DNA from: Erpobdella octoculata
Lineage: Eukaryota; Annelida; Clitellata; Hirudinida; Erpobdellidae
DNA length: 64,000 nt
NCBI GenBank assembly: GCA_963978895.1
Contig: OZ022241.1
Span: 4,521,467-4,585,466 of the forward strand
Reading direction: 5' to 3'
The notes beneath the pieces were generated by a model that ran no database searches, was not told the origin of the DNA, and saw nothing but the letters and a program-made list of their open reading frames with translations. Below, piece after piece: positions 63,746 through 64,000 of this stretch (positions are counted from its first letter, which is position 1; each line of letters starts with the position of its first letter). Made by a program: the position numbers and the translations under genes.

Positions 63746-64000
63746 ATGGCTGAACTCCTTGCCTCTCTGAAGGATAACCCGTACTTTGGAGCAGGATTCG
63801 GTCTGGTCGGGGTTGGAGCATTGATGGCTGTCCTGAGACGAGGCTCCCAACACGGGATGATCTTATTCAGACGTCATTATATGACAACTCTAGAAGTGAC
63901 TAGTCGTGACAAAAGCTATTACTGGCTTCTGCAGTGGATCAACAGTCAAGGTCGCCAAACTCAACACCTGAGCGTCAACACCACATTTCAACAGACCAGT
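63746..64000 (+). CDS. BCS1L: BCS1L, mitochondrial AAA chaperone for complex III (N-terminal part, cut by window end)
   Basis: The frame from ATG 63746 is open for 85 codons to the window edge. The protein begins with a short segment then [17 protein letters not shown], identical over those 17 residues to recalled human BCS1[19 protein letters not shown] and TQHLSV follow. BCS1 is anchored in the inner mitochondrial membrane by this N-terminal helix. It uses ATP to translocate the Rieske iron-sulfur protein into the bc1 complex. The internal import signal just after the helix (basic [15 protein letters not shown]) is present. The AAA domain lies beyond the window. Start choice is supported by exact alignment to the family N-terminus. 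Confidence 0.93.
   Translation, partial: MAELLASLKDNPYFGAGFGLVGVGALMAVLRRGSQHGMILFRRHYMTTLEVTSRDKSYYWLLQWINSQGRQTQHLSVNTTFQQTS

Overview
The window is eukaryotic and animal. The genes have GT-AG introns, low coding density and AT-rich non-coding DNA full of microsatellites and mobile elements. The gene set is metazoan: Deltex with WWE domains, a neuropeptide-type class A GPCR, ADAP/centaurin-alpha, the ciliary protein TMEM107, Gdown1/POLR2M, CAT-type SLC7 carriers, a CYP3-clan P450 and BCS1L. The GPCR style and repeat landscape suggest an aquatic invertebrate, perhaps lophotrochozoan or mollusc-like. That placement is inference. No prokaryotic operon, CRISPR array, rRNA or tRNA was seen. I rebuilt the gene models by hand, joining exons by splice consensus, reading phase and recalled family sequence.

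Layout. 0.5-0.8 kb: an uncertain minus-strand exon. 1.0-3.7 kb, minus: a short POLR2M/Gdown1 in five exons whose 716-bp intronic transposon has 53-bp terminal repeats. 4.5-7.9 kb and 15.2-18.4 kb, plus: two tandem cationic amino acid transporter genes with the same three-exon structure. 20.2-21.1 kb, minus: TMEM107 in four short exons, with an X-box-like promoter site. 23.1-28.8 kb, minus: Deltex in nine exons, with a decayed LINE 3' end in an intron. 28.8-34.5 kb: repeat-rich DNA with a 1.3-kb hAT-like element. 34.5-45.6 kb, plus: a GPCR in five exons with two large microsatellite-filled introns and a very long third cytoplasmic loop. 47.3-49.4 kb, minus: a 5'-truncated but open non-LTR retrotransposon inside a pentanucleotide microsatellite. 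50.9-56.2 kb, minus: ADAP in nine exons. 56.9-62.0 kb, plus: a CYP3-clan P450 in 14 exons, head to head with ADAP. 63.7 kb to the edge, plus: the start of BCS1L.

The genes form no pathway. They are unrelated neighbours, apart from the transporter duplication. POLR2M/CAT and ADAP/P450 are head-to-head pairs with 0.7-0.8 kb between start codons, so shared promoters are possible. Mobile DNA is mostly short, non-autonomous, hAT-like elements. Several keep 8-bp target-site duplications readable directly from the sequence. I saw no clearly undescribed multi-gene system. The best leads are the Cys/Asp-rich repeat tail of the short Gdown1, the X-box at TMEM107, the GPCR with ERW in place of DRY and a very long loop, and the dated transposon insertions.
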